Shown here: one piece after another, positions 32,164-42,154 of the stretch
Numbering within the stretch: position 1 is the first letter of the stretch
How the letters are laid out: each line of letters opens with the position of its first letter
Source: Molossus alvarezi
Taxonomy: Eukaryota > Chordata > Mammalia > Chiroptera > Molossidae
Assembly (NCBI GenBank): GCA_037176705.1
Contig: CM073885.1
Location: 159,516,290-159,580,289, forward strand
Length of the DNA stretch: 64,000 nt
Direction of reading: 5' to 3'
The notes under the pieces: model-generated
What the model saw: the letters and a program-made list of their open reading frames with translations, nothing else
Told to the model about the DNA's origin: nothing
The model's database searches: none
Position numbers and translations under genes: made by a program

Positions 32164-32814
32164 TGCCACTCTTATTTAACATAGTATTGGAAGTCTTAGC
32201 CACAGCAATCAGACATGAAGAAAAAAATAAGAGGGATCCAAACTGGAAAGGAGGAATGAAACTGTCATTATTTTCAGATGACATGATATTATACATAGGA
32301 AACCCCAAAGACTTTATCAAAAATCTAGAAGACTTAATAAATAAATTTGGCAAAGTAGCAGGATACAAAATTAACATAACAAATTGATAGCATTTTATAC
32401 ACCTATGATGAACTCACAAAAACAGAAACTAAAAAAACAATTCCATTTACCATCATGGCAAAAAAATTAAGACACCTAGGAATAAACTTAAGCAAAGAAG
32501 TAAAGGGCCTATTTGCTGAAAACTATAGGACATTAAATAGAGAAATAGAGAAAAATATCAAAAAGTGGAAGCACATACCTTGTTCATAGATTGGAAGAAT
32601 TAACATCTTTAAAATGTCCATATTACCAATTGAATCTATAAATTCAATACAATCCCCATCAAAATACCAACAACATATTTCACAGAACTAGCACAAATGC
32701 TTCAAAAGTTCTTATGGAACCAACAAAGACTGCAAATAGCCACAGCAATCTTGAAAAAGTTGGTGGGATCACAATACCGGACATTAGGTTATACTACAAA
32801 GCTACTATAATCAA

Positions 32815-32855
32815 AATCCCATTCACCATCATGGCAAAAAATTAAGGTACCTGTT
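32815..32855 (+). repeat. Locally copied L1 segment inside L1-B
   Basis: About 35 bases 'cccattcaccatcatggcaa...' repeat the sequence at 32440-32475 of the same element and interrupt the ORF2 sequence between 'tataatcaaaat' and 'ccagcctggtactgg'. Confidence 0.7.
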
Positions 32856-34278
32856 TTCGTGCCAGCCTGGTACTGGCACAAGAACAGGCAAACAGAACAG
32901 AGAACCCTAAAATTGGCCCACAACATTATGCTCAATTAATATTTGACAAAGGTGGCAAGACCATACAATGGAGTAAAGACATCTTTTTTAATAAATGGTA
33001 TTGGAAAAATTGGAAAGCTACATGCAAAAAAATAAAGCTAAACCATCAATTTACACCATACACAAGAATGAACTCAAAATGGATAAAAGACTTAAATGTG
33101 ATTTGTGAATCCATAAAAATCCTAGAAGAAAATGTAGGCAACAAAAGTTTGGACTTCATACACAACAGAATTTTTACTGATACATTACCTAAGGCAACAG
33201 AAACAAAAGAGAAAATGAACACATGGGATTACATCAAACTCAAAAGCTTCTGCACAGCAAAAGAAACAACCATCAAAATGAAAAGGCAACCCACTGTATG
33301 GAAGAGCATTTTTGCCAATGATACATCAGATAAGGGGTTAATTTCCAAAATATATAGAGTGCGCATACAACTCAACAATAGGAAGACAAAGAACCCAATT
33401 AAAAAATGGGCAGAGGAACTAAATAGACACCTCTCCAAACAGGGCATACAAATGGCCAAGAGATGTATGAAGAAATGCTCAACATCAATAATCATCAGAG
33501 AGATGCATATTAAAACAACAATGAGGTATCACCTCACATCTGTCAGAATGGCTGCCATCAACAAATCATTAAACAACAAATGTTGGCGAGGGTGTGGAGA
33601 AATAGGGACTCTAGTACACGGCTGGTGGGAATGCAGACTGTTGCAGCCACTATGGAAAACAATATGGTGCTACCTCAAAAAATTAAAAATTGAACTTCCA
33701 TTTGATCCAGTGATCCCACTTCTAGGAATATATCCTAAGAAGCCTGAAACATCAACCAGAAAGAATATATTTACCCCCCTGTTTGTAGCAGCACTATTTA
33801 CAATAGCTAAGATCTGGAAACAGCCCATGTCCATCAGTAGACAAATAGATAAAAAAAAAAGCTGTGCTACATATACACAATGGAGTATATGCAGCTGTAA
33901 GAAAGCAAAAATTCTTATCCTTTGAGACAACATGAAGGAAACTGGAGAGTATTATTTTAAGCAAAACAAGCCAAGCAGAAAAAGACAAATGTCACATGAT
34001 CTCACTTATTTGTGGAATATAATGAACATAACAGTCTGAGCAACAGGGTAGACCCAGAGATGCAGAGGTAGGGTACAGACTGACAACCCTCAGTGAGGGG
34101 TTTGGGGGAAGAAAGAGATAAACCACAGAATTTATATACATGTATGCATAACAAATGAACATGGACAACAAAGCTGGGGATGGGGTAGGGAAGATGGGGA
34201 GAAAGGTGTGAATAGGGAAAAAAGGAGAAACATTTGTAACAAAAATAAATAAATTTTTTTAAAAAGGGTAGGGTGGTG

Positions 34279-34937
34279 GACATGTGTCATGAGGTGGTGG
34301 ACATCATACCATGATGAAAACTGTGCTGTTAACCTTACCTGATTGCCTTTTAGGAAAAAGGTCTGAACTGTAACATCTAAAATCAGAGATAACTCTAATA
34401 CATTTCCTAATAAAATAAGTACTTTTATTACTCATGAGATAAATGTGTCTGTGTTTGGTTCGGCTCTGGAAAAGAAAATCATTGCCTGAAAAGGCATGAG
34501 TTTCAGCCATGTTCCAGGTGACATGTGATCTCCAACTAGAGATTACATACAAGCTATAGGAGACACTTCCAGAAGATTCTGCATGCCACCCTGTTCCAGA
34601 CATAGCCTCATTCTTATGTTCTCTTCTGATGTCCCAAGCATAATCAGTGACTACTTGGGTCTTTTGCTCTCATTCTGGCTCACAGAACCAAGATCTTGTC
34701 CTCCCTTGCATCTTTCAGCACAACATTAATCCTAGATTAGCTGCATCAGGAGTAAAAGTAGGAATTTTGCTGCTCTGTTTTGCATGATATACTAATTAGT
34801 TTAATCCTACTTCTGCCCAACACCGATCCTTTCCTAGGCATGGCCACTTCCAGGGGCATCTTTCTCATTTCCCCCTGACAAAATTCAAATTCAAATCTGG
34901 CTCCTCCCCTTTAGCTTAGTCACATTCCACCCCCACC
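34279..34937. other. Unannotated sequence
   Basis: Begins with a short direct repeat ('ggtggtggacat' at about 34272 and 34294). Otherwise no gene or repeat recognised. Confidence 0.45.
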
Positions 34938-35837
34938 CCAGGCTATGAACTTCCCTCTCAGTACCACTTTTGCTGCATTCCACAAATTTTGTGTTGTGTG
35001 CTCATTTTTGTTGGTTTTCAGGAAGTTTTTAATTTCTTTCTTGATCTCCTCGGTAACCCATGCATTGTTTAATAATATGCTATTTAGCTTCCATGTGTTC
35101 AAATGTCTTTGTATATTCTTCTTGCAATTGATTTCTAGTTTCATGCCATTGTGATCTGAGAAAATGCTTGATATGATTTCAGTCTTCTTGAACTTGTAGA
35201 GACTTTGTTTGTGCCCTAACATGTGGTCTATCTTTGAGAATGTCCCATGTGCACTTGAGAAGAATGTGAATTCTGTAGATTTGGGGTGTAATTCTCTGTA
35301 GATATCTATTAAATCTATTTGGTTTAGTGCTTCATTTAGAGTCTCTGTTTCCTTACTAATTTTTTGTCTAGAGGATCTGTCCAGTGATGTCAGCGGGGTG
35401 TTGAAGTCCCCTGTTATGATTGTATTGCTATCGGTTTCTCCTTTGAAGTCCTCCAGAAGATTTTTAATATATTTTGGTGCTCCTATATTGTGTGCATATA
35501 TGTTTATGAAGGTTATATCTTCCTGTTGGATAGATCCTTTCAATATTATGTAGTGGCCTTCTTTGTCTCTAGTTATGGCCTTCATTTTGAAATTTATTTT
35601 ATCAGATATAAGTATTGCTACCCCAGCTTTTATTGGCTTTCCGTTTGCTTGGAAGATTTTTTTCCATCCCTTCACTTTTAAATTATGTGAGTCTTTTGTT
35701 GTGAGGTGGGTCTCTTATAAACAACATATAGATGAGTCATGCTTTCTTATCCAATCAGCTACTCTGTGTCTTTGTATGGGAGCATTCAATCCATTTACAT
35801 TTAAGGTGATTATTGATATGTACTTATTTATTACCAT
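34938..35837 (-). pseudogene. L1-C ORF2 5' fragment
   Basis: ORF2 ATG complement at 35835-35837. The endonuclease region has '[15 protein letters not shown]', '[12 protein letters not shown]' and '[11 protein letters not shown]', open from 35675 down to 34938, then runs into unrelated sequence. Interrupted near 35690-35720. Confidence 0.85.
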
Positions 35838-35882
35838 TTTTGTTTAGTGTGGTTCTATTTTTCTTCCCATTTCTACTGCTAA

Positions 35883-36780
35883 TTACAGCAGTCCTTTTAA
35901 CATTTCTTGCAGTGCTGGTTTGGTGCTAATGTATTCCCTTAGCCTTTTTTTTTTGTATGGGAAGCTCTTTATTTGACCTTCTATTTTGAATGATAGCCTT
36001 GCTGGGTAGAGTAGTCTTGGATTCAGATTCTTGTTTTTCATAACATTGATTACTTCATGCCATTTCCTTCTGGCCTGTAGTGTTTCTTGTGAGAAGTCAG
36101 CTGAGAGCCTTATGGGGTTTTCTTTGTAGGTAACCTATTGCTTCTCTCTTGCTGCATTTAGGATTCTCTCTTTGTCTCTCATTTTTGGCATTTTAATTAC
36201 TATGTGTCTTGGTGTGGGCCTGTTTGGGTTCTTACATTGGGCTTTCTGTGCTTCTTGAACTTGAATGCCTTCTTTCTTCACCAAATTAGGAAAATTTTCT
36301 GACACCATTTCTTCAAATATATTCTCTAACACTTGCTCATTTTCTTCTTCTTCGGGGACTCCTAAGATGCGAATGTTATTACATTTTCAGTTGTCCCACA
36401 GTTCTCTTAAGCTGTTTTCTAGTATTTTAATTATTTTTTCCTTGTGGTTTTTAGGTTGATTTTTTCTACCCTATTTTATAATTCACTGATCTGGTCCTCA
36501 GCTTCCTCTACTCTGCTGTTTAAACTTTCCAATGTGTTTTTTATTTCTGATATGTCATTCTTCCTTTCTTCTTGGTGGTTTTTAATTTCCAACTGGTTGA
36601 TATTCAACATTTCTATGTCTTTACTCATGGTGCTCATGTCCTTACACATGCTGTTGAGCTTCCTCAAGATCATGGCTCTGAATTCTGGTTCTGTTAACTT
36701 GCTTAACTGCACCTCATTTATCTCATTTTTGGTAGAGGTCTCTTGTTCTTTATTTAGCTTTTGTTTCTGTTTTTCACCAT
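35883..36780 (-). pseudogene. L1-C ORF1 remnant
   Basis: Aligns with L1 ORF1 from the ATG complement at 36778-36780 to the stop at 35883. Open pieces 36476-36814 (coiled coil) and 36135-36332 ('EDTPRHIVIKMP'-type RRM region) are in different frames. Confidence 0.85.
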
Positions 36781-37379
36781 TTTGGCTATCACAGTGGGCT
36801 TTAGAGTCTGCCAAATTTTCCCTGTGGGTGTTGGTGTTCTACTGTGGCTCCCTCTCCTGGGTTTGAATGAGGCAGAGAGGACCCACTTTAAAACCACTGT
36901 CAAGTCTTAACTTTTCTGGTTAGAGTTGCTAGCCATGGAAATGGTAGTTATTCTCTAGTTTTTTTGCCTGGAAACTATTAGTAGTGGCCACCTGAAGAAT
37001 CTTGGTTTCTGAGTTGACTAAAAAACTCCCTCAGGTGTTCAGTGTAAAAGGTTTTCCGGAGGGTGGGGCAAATTCTGGCTGTTAATGGGCCTCAATTAGC
37101 ATTTTAATGGCCACCATGTGATGTTGAATCTCCAAGGGAAGGGCCGCTGCCTCTCCCCAGGGCCCTGGGAAGGGGTAAGATGACCAGAGTTCTGAGTGGC
37201 TGCACTCAGCAAAAGCTCTGAGCACCCTCCAAATCCCAAGTGTTCACACACAGTTTCAGTCCAGTCTGCCCTCCCTCTGCCAGAGCCCAAGGTGTGTGGC
37301 TGCTTCCCATTTAGCCTCTATCCAGGCTCTGCACTGTGGAGCCTCCTGGGACTTTAACCCAAGGGCGATGCTCCCAGTT

Positions 37380-37590
37380 AAGTGTGGCTGAAGCTGCGGC
37401 AGCTCTCAGCCAAGGGTGTAGCACCAAGCTGATGTCACAGGACCCAGCCAAGGTGGCTGCAGGATCCAGCTGAGGCAGCTGCTGGTCTCAGCCGAGGCCA
37501 CAGGACCCAGCTGAGGGAGCAGCTTCCAGCCGAGGCTGCTGGTCCCAGCCAAGGCTGCAGCAGGTCCCAGCCCAGGCCACTGTAGATCGT
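37380..37590 (-). repeat. GC-rich ~18-21 bp tandem units in an L1 5'UTR
   Basis: Variants of 'gctgggacctgctgcagcc' (minus sense) repeated about ten times; the same type occurs at 50751-50900 in L1-E. L1-B and L1-D have only a short equivalent. Confidence 0.65.
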
Positions 37591-38519
37591 GGGCCCCCTC
37601 TCATGCTACCATTCCCATGCCTGCCTGTGAAGTGCGCTGGCCCAGGCGGCTCTGCAGGCTGCTCTGTGGGCGCTGCTGGGCCCCTTGGACTAGCAGGAGA
37701 TGCAGCTGATCCGCAGAGCCCGGAGGGCCCCATCACTGCTCAGGCAGCTTGGCCACTGGAAGGGGCCTTGCAACAGGCCTCCAGGGAGCGCGTGCCCCAG
37801 GTGCTCAACAATTTGGCCTGTGCATTTGCCTGGGGGCCTGCTTTAGCCCCCCTGCCAACTCCAGTTACACACCCCTACCCACCTACCAATCCACCCACCC
37901 ACGCCCAGTGCAGCCTCTCTTCAACTATTTGGTAACTCTTATTACACATTCATTTGTTCCAGTAACATCAACAACAAAACTAATGTACAAAATTCCTGAA
38001 AAATGCCACAGCCGCTGCTCTGTAGTGCACCTAGCAGCCCCGCTGGTGGGGGCGCCAACCTCCCACTGACAGAGCGTTAGTAAGTCCTGTACTTGAGGTT
38101 GCCCAGCATCAGAATACGGAGTGGACTAGGGCCTTTTCTTCTGTTATCAGCAAGAACTTCAAACCACTAAGCAGACTTTAGTTTGTAGAAGCAAAGCTTT
38201 GCCTGAGCAGGTTTGGATGAAAGTAGAAGCAGCCTGTGCAAAAGGGCAATAAACAAGAGGAATGGGAGTAATATAATCCATTGGACACAGCCTGGAGGGA
38301 AAAGCCCTGGAGAGATACAGAACTGGGCAGTGGCACCACCTCCACCCAGAGCACCTGGTGGTTCAGGGAGTCCTCACAGTCCCATGTTGGGGAGCAGGCC
38401 CAGAGCACCCCAGAGAAAGGTCTCAGCTTAGGGAGAAGCATAACCACATGGAGACAGAAGCTAATGCCTGTGACTGGTTGTCAGGTTCACCTGTAGACAC
38501 TTACCTTAGACAAACAAGT
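37591..38519. other. GC-rich then mixed sequence, unidentified
   Basis: 37600-37860 is GC-rich with an open frame (37603-37935, 110 codons) lacking recognisable homology. 37865-37910 is a C/A-rich low-complexity run. No exon structure supported. It could be an extension of the L1-C 5'UTR or independent. Confidence 0.35.
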
Positions 38520-39110
38520 CTATTGAGTTATTAGTGATCATAGGCAACTTATTATAATAAAACAAGAGTTTAGCCATTTCTGTGTTCAAAGAAGGAAAAA
38601 TTGGCAGGAGTCGATACTGACTTTGTTTTGCTAAACAAATCAGGGTCCCCCAAACCTCCAGGTTTGCTGATTCACTAGGAGGACTCATGACTTTGATTTA
38701 TTACAGGGCAAAAAATTTGCAAGGGCTCCAGGGGAGAAGTCTGGGGATCAAGCCCTGGCTCCCAAGGTCCCCTCCCAGAGGAGAGCTCCCCAGCACCCAC
38801 TTCTGGAACAAATGAAAGGCTGCCAGTAAGACTCAGCACCCCATGATTTTTCCCCAACCTGTAGGCATCTCATGCCCTGCACATAGCCAAGTCTCAGACC
38901 CCAAAACAACCCCTAGGTTTAATACAAATTGCATTGTTTATGCAAACAGTTTATGCACAGGGAGCCCCTCAACCCTCTGGAAATGTAAGTTTCCAGGTTG
39001 CAGCTGGGCCAGCCTCAGGAAAGTCCTTCCTGAGGAGAGGGCCATCTACCTTTCCTGCATCCGGGGCTGGAGTTTGGCCTGATTCTTTTAAGAATGTTGC
39101 GGAAGAAGGC
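38520..39110. mobile_element. Possible ancient LTR
   Basis: 'gggtcccccaaacctccagg', 'tttgctgattcactaggagg', 'gatttattacagggcaaaaa' and 'gtttatgcaaacagtttatg' are phrases I associate with an old mammalian endogenous-retrovirus LTR. Subfamily and ends cannot be set by eye. Confidence 0.4.
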
Positions 39111-39245
39111 AGTTAAAACTATTATTTAAGTCAGTTTATTTGCATATTTTATTTGTGTTATTCTATGTAGAATCAAAAGGTGGTTAATTTTTCTTTCTTA
39201 TAGCTTAGTTTTTCTGAACATAACCTAGTCATTTGCTTTATTTTT

Positions 39246-39446
39246 AAATATTTTTTATTGATTTTAGAGAGAGGCAAAGAAAGAAACATTGATGTGAGAG
39301 AAAAGCATTGATCAGTTGCTTTCCAAACAGGCCCCAACTGGGGCTCAAACCCATCACCTGGGTATGTGCCCTGACCAGGAATCAAACCGTTGACCTTTCA
39401 GTGCATGGGATGACACTCAATAAACTGAGCCACACTGGCCTGGGAA
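39246..39446 (-). mobile_element. VES-type SINE (older subtype)
   Basis: Reverse orientation: 'ttttttattgattttagaga', 'tgccctgaccaggaatcaaa', 'aaactgagccacactggcct'. Lacks the hairpin tail. Confidence 0.87.
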
Positions 39447-39591
39447 ACTTAACAATTTATTGAGCACCGTGTTCCAGTTTCTGTTGTAGGCTCAGGAAGT
39501 ACAGCTGGAGCAAAACAAATACTCAATTTTGAAGCCATGTGTTGACCTGAAATAAGCTCCATGTTATTTCTTTTTAAAGGAGTAAAGCCAG

Positions 39592-39883
39592 CCTTGGCCA
39601 CTTTGGCTCAGTGGTTGAAGCTTCAGCTCACAGACCAGAGAGTCCAGGTTTGGTTTCCACTAGGGGCACGTACCTTGGTTGCAGTTTGCTCCCCCAACAG
39701 TTGGGGTCATGTGGGTGGCAGCCAGTGGTTGTGTTTCTCTCACATGGATGTTTCTCTCTCTCTTTCTCCCTCTCTCCCTCTCACTCTATCTGAAGATAAA
39801 TGCAAAAATGTCCTCTGGTGAGGATAAAATATTAAATAAATAAATAAATAAATAAATAAAATAAACAAACAAACAAATAATGT
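39592..39883 (+). mobile_element. VES-type SINE with (TAAA)n tail
   Basis: 'tttggctcagtggttgaagc' head, 'aatgtcctctggtgaggata' tail, then (TAAA)n at about 39832-39862. TSD 'gtaaagccag' at 39582-39591 and 39884-39893. Confidence 0.93.
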
Positions 39884-39893
39884 GTAAAGCCAG

Positions 39894-41164
39894 CTACCCA
39901 GCTAGATCCCATTAAATATGTGATGCACATACAGCTCACTGAACTCACCAGAGAGAGAAAGGGCATTTTTCCTCCTGACATTATTTAATAAATTTACTGA
40001 ACACCTTAAAAGAAACAAAAAGAATGGAAAGGGAAAGAGAAGAGAAGAGAAGAGAAGAAAAGAAACCCCTACTTTCAAAACTGCAGGTCCTTCCTAGAAC
40101 TTGTGTCATAAATTACCCCAAGTTTGGGACTGGAATCACAGTGGACCGTTGATTCAACAGGGCCAGAACTGGCCTGTCCAATAAGCATTGTCCACCCTGA
40201 TGGTATGGCAAGCTAACACCCTCATTATTATTTTCAGAGCATCCTATCAAATCAATTAGCATTCTCATCTCAATTGACTCATTTGGCAGAAAGAAACCTA
40301 CATGCTGTGAGAAGAGAGAAGGTGAAAGAAGTGTTCAGAAGGTGTGGAAAGAGACAGGTGGAAGAGGCACTGGACAGTTTACTAAAATGTAAATATCAGC
40401 ACCATCGAATGCCCCACTTCCCAATAAGTCCAAATTTTCTGAAGTTGGGAATAAGAGTTGTTCCACATCAAAGCAGGTATAGTAATTCTTAGCAGTTTTG
40501 TTTACATATGCCTCTGAGAATATGATGATAATAATAAACTGAGCCCAGGAAAAATATACCTCTTACTTACACAGAAATTCCTGTTCTGGAAGAACCCCTG
40601 GTCCTAATACTCAAACTGGAACCCTGTTAGTCACAGTACGCATGTACTCTGCAATCCTGAGCACTGACTGCCAGCAAGTCTTTCTTGCATCTAACCTGGT
40701 TTCATCCTATAGGTTAAGCCTCTCTACACTGTTTCTGTCGTGTTTACTTCAGAAAAGATTATTACAGACTAGCTTGTGTAAATTTTTTATATATGCCTGC
40801 CAAGGACTATGAAATCTTATCACACTTATTCCTGAAGTTGAAACTTTTGTAACCTTTGTTTACAGACTGTGGCAAAGAGTGCTACTTACTTTCCACTATC
40901 CAATTCTCCCTTCTGTGTTGGTTACTCAGCTATGTGATGACATTTTTTGAGCCCCTCTTGCAGCTATGTGTGGCCATGTGACTAGGCTTTAAGCCAGTAG
41001 TAATATGTAAACACTATGCTATATGGATATTCTGAAAAAAATCTCCCTTATCTTATTTCACTCTGCTGTCTAGAAAGAAGATAAAAGAGGTAGATACCAG
41101 TAGCCATCCTGAACCTGAGTCTGAGGTTTAATGGGCAATGCAGTTTGTTGACCCTTCTACTAGA
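39894..41164. other. Unannotated, with a short (GAGAA)n run
   Basis: 40038-40068 is a GAGAA/GAAAA repeat. 40915-41090 ('gtgtggccatgtgactaggc') resembles an old interspersed repeat I cannot name. The open frame 40274-40492 has no recognised homology. Confidence 0.4.
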
Positions 41165-41312
41165 AATAAATTTTATGAGAATAGGCACCATGTTTATCTT
41201 GGTCAAAGCAACATCCCCAGCACCTAAAAACATGTGTGGCATGTGGTAAGGGCTCAGGCATTGAATAGGGAATGAATGAATGAATGAATGAATGAATGAA
41301 TGAATGAATGAA
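41165..41312 (+). mobile_element. L2 LINE 3' end with expanded (GAAT)n tail
   Basis: 'ataggcaccatgtttatctt', 'gcaacatccccagcacctaa' and 'gcatgtggtaagggctcagg' match the L2 3' end, whose natural tail is GAAT/TGAA units. Here they are expanded to about ten units (41270-41312). Confidence 0.75.
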
Positions 41313-41365
41313 ACAGAAAGACAGAAAGAAAGAAAGACAAACAGAAAGAAAGAGAGAGAGGAAAA

Positions 41366-41433
<68 letters not shown>

Positions 41434-41434
41434 G
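41313..41434. repeat. (AAAG)n microsatellite
   Basis: Imperfect ACAGAAAG units, then pure (AAAG)n from about 41366 to 41434. Long open frames across it on both strands are artefacts of the period. Confidence 0.95.
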
Positions 41435-41645
41435 TTTACACCAGACCATGTAAAACACTGACCATATATTCCTCCCAGAGGATATTCAGCCATCAGTTGC
41501 AAAGGCAAGGTGTTTGTTCCTATCACAAAATCAAACTCTTCCTTAACTCAAATTATATTCCTTTTATTAGATGCCCTTTGCACTCACAGACTTGCTACTC
41601 TTGTAGAAGGAGAAGGTTTTTCTTATTGCTTTCCAGTGTTCTCTT
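41435..41645. other. Unannotated sequence
   Basis: Nothing recognised. Confidence 0.45.
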
Positions 41646-42154
41646 CAAACAAAATATATTTTTTTAAATCCTCACCTGAGAATATTTTTTTTTCTATTTA
41701 TCATCAGAGTAAGAGGGAGGAGGAGAGATAAAGGGGAAGAGACAAAACATCGACATGAGAAAGACACATCGACTGGTTTCCTACCACATGACTCGACCAG
41801 GGCAGGGACGAGCCACAACCAAGGTATGTGCCCTTGACTGGAATCAAACTCATGATTCATTGGTCCACAGGCCAATGTTTTTTTGTTTTGTTTTGTTTTC
41901 TTTTCACTTTTTTTTTAATTTTTAATTTTTTTCTATTACAGATATTTCTCCTTTTTTATCCCATTGGCACCCCCTCCCCACCCAACCCCCTTGCCATCCC
42001 TGGCTTAGTTGTCCATGTCCATTGGTCATGCATACATGCATATAAGTTCTATGGTTTATCTCTTTCCACCCCCACCCCCTTTTCTGAGTGATGTCAGTCT
42101 GTGCCCTACTTCCATGTTTCTGGGTCTACCGTATTCCTCAGACTCTTATGTTCA

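Larger units (their letters stand above)
29802..34022 (+). pseudogene. L1-B ORF2 remnant, interrupted by two SINEs
   Basis: Starts at the ORF2 ATG (29802) and reaches the normal stop region. Endonuclease parts are open in 30195-30623. The RT motif reads FSDDM near 32273-32287 (Ala to Ser). The C-terminal part is open in 33068-33925 with '[13 protein letters not shown]'. VES SINEs sit at 29917-30035 and 31915-32163. Numerous frameshifts; no function possible. Confidence 0.9.
28037..34262 (+). mobile_element. LINE-1 element L1-B, full length, inactive, carrying two SINEs
   Basis: Complete L1: 5'UTR 28037-28853, ORF1 remnant, ORF2 remnant, 3'UTR and A-rich tail. TSD 'aaagagtagagtggtg' (28021-28036) against 'aaagggtagggtggtg' (34263-34278), 14 of 16 identical, marks both ends. 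Without its two inserted SINEs it is about 5.85 kb, close to L1-D (5.84 kb). Many substitutions, indels and stops show it is older than L1-A. Confidence 0.95.
34938..37590 (-). mobile_element. LINE-1 fragment L1-C (5'UTR part, ORF1, first part of ORF2)
   Basis: Reverse-orientation L1 without a 3' end: it stops inside ORF2 after the codons for 'GKFIA' (equivalent to L1-A 2055), with no tail. The 5'UTR on the right has a GC-rich repeated stretch and fades near 37590 without reaching the YY1-like start. No TSD. Having lost both ends, it is a deleted or rearranged piece rather than a simple truncated insertion. Confidence 0.88.

Noticed and set aside
37603..37935. 110-codon ORF, Pro/Ala-rich
   Set aside because: No homology recognised, GC-rich low-complexity sequence, no splice or promoter support.
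41048..41667. Long ORFs rich in Phe/Leu/Ser or Lys/Glu
   Set aside because: Translation of the (AAAG)n and (GAAT)n repeats.
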